Notes under the pieces: generated by a model
Seen by the model: the letters and a program-made list of their open reading frames with translations, nothing else
What the model was told of the DNA's origin: nothing
Database searches by the model: none
Position numbers and translations under genes: made by a program
Assembly (NCBI GenBank): GCA_903861445.1
Contig: CAIOUK010000042.1
Coordinates: 1 to 5,820 of the forward strand
Source: an uncultured Verrucomicrobia subdivision 3 bacterium
Lineage (GTDB): Bacteria; Verrucomicrobiota; Verrucomicrobiia; Limisphaerales; UBA11358
Direction: 5' to 3'
DNA length: 5,820 bases
Shown: positions 5,579 to 5,820 of the stretch, piece by piece
Position numbering within the stretch: the first letter of the stretch is position 1
Layout: every line of letters starts with the position of its first letter

Positions 5579-5643
5579 CGCGCGAAGGACGCGAAGGTAG
5601 CGAAGGGGAAACTCTTCTTCGCAAACTTCGCGTCCTTCGCGCG
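5579..5643. repeat. Long GA-rich intergenic palindrome between lspA and rluD
   Basis: A perfect 18-bp inverted repeat pairs 5579-5596 with 5626-5643. Inside it a 3x3 internal loop is followed by a second 6-bp stem (5600-5605 with 5617-5622) and an 11-nt loop. The left arm is built from repeated GCGAAGG units. No U tract follows the right arm on either strand, so it is not a canonical intrinsic terminator. It may be a dispersed REP-like element or a processing or stability hairpin in an lspA-rluD transcript. Confidence 0.8.
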
Positions 5644-5655
5644 ACCGCTTCTTAA

Positions 5656-5820
5656 ATGAATTCACGCACTGAAAAATTTACCGTGGAAAAATCGCGTCCC
5701 GGCGAACGGCTAGATGTTTTTCTCCGCGAAATATTTCCTGCCGCCTCGCGCGGGGCGATGCAGCGGCTCATCGAGCAAGGCCATGTTCGCGTCAACGGCC
5801 AGACCGTCAAGCCCACGCAC
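5656..5820 (+). CDS. RluA/RluD-family pseudouridine synthase, N-terminal 55 residues (3' end outside window)
   Basis: Only the start of the gene is present, running to the window edge in frame. It encodes an S4-type RNA-binding domain: PGERLDVFLRE (15-25), then FPAASRGAMQRLIEQGHVRVNGQ (27-49), the usual lead-in of RluA-family enzymes that convert uridine to pseudouridine in 23S rRNA. The catalytic domain with its Asp lies beyond the window, so RluD rather than another RluA-class enzyme or a lone S4 protein is inferred, helped by the upstream lspA. The ATG start is firm because an in-frame TAA lies directly before it. No SD is visible; the preceding bases are the end of the palindrome plus a short spacer. 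Confidence 0.88.
   Translation, partial: MNSRTEKFTVEKSRPGERLDVFLREIFPAASRGAMQRLIEQGHVRVNGQTVKPTH

Noticed and set aside
2009..5643. Palindromes as CRISPR repeats
   Set aside because: Each occurs once, with no regularly spaced copies, spacers or cas genes.
5423..5665. 80-codon minus-strand frame covering the palindrome
   Set aside because: Much of the peptide is a translation of the GA-rich palindrome, and the rest is antisense to the lspA 3' end. Such repeat-derived peptides are typical false genes.

Overview
The window looks like an ordinary chromosomal stretch from a GC-rich Gram-negative-type bacterium. Several traits suggest a verrucomicrobial relative, perhaps of the Pedosphaera/Limisphaerales group: an animal-like short transketolase, Asn-Ala-Pro-rich leaders on exported proteins, few Shine-Dalgarno (SD) motifs, and GA-rich intergenic palindromes. 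The lineage is inferred from the character of the sequence, not from a search.

Layout. The left edge holds the last 385 codons of a transketolase gene (+ strand, 1-1158). A hairpin terminator at about 1177-1209 separates it from a convergent block of six minus-strand genes. In their transcription order (right to left) these are: a YacP/Rae1-like NYN-domain protein (4943-4467); a membrane-anchored von Willebrand A (vWA)-like protein with a long Pro/Ala-rich linker (4470-3298, start overlapping the preceding stop as ATGA); an exported cyclophilin (3248-2604); a cytosolic cyclophilin (2582-2082); a palindromic element (2009-2062); a 64-codon gene of unknown function (1996-1802); and a Nudix hydrolase (1797-1240). 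Gaps are 4 to 85 bp, so the first four genes, and perhaps all six, may be co-transcribed.

A 102-bp divergent intergenic region separates this block from lspA (lipoprotein signal peptidase, + strand, 5046-5558). A long GA-rich palindrome (5579-5643) follows, then the first 55 codons of an RluA/RluD-type pseudouridine synthase, cut by the window edge. The lspA-rluD neighbourhood is common across bacteria.

How the genes work together. The transketolase belongs to the pentose phosphate pathway, and LspA to lipoprotein maturation. The minus-strand block pairs a putative RNase, an envelope-anchored vWA-like protein and two prolyl isomerases, one exported and one cytosolic. That combination is the least familiar part of the window. 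No CRISPR array, tRNA, rRNA, transposase or recognised defence system was seen. The best candidates for something undescribed are the YacP-vWA-cyclophilin block, the recently duplicated or converted cyclophilin pair, and the two intergenic palindromes.
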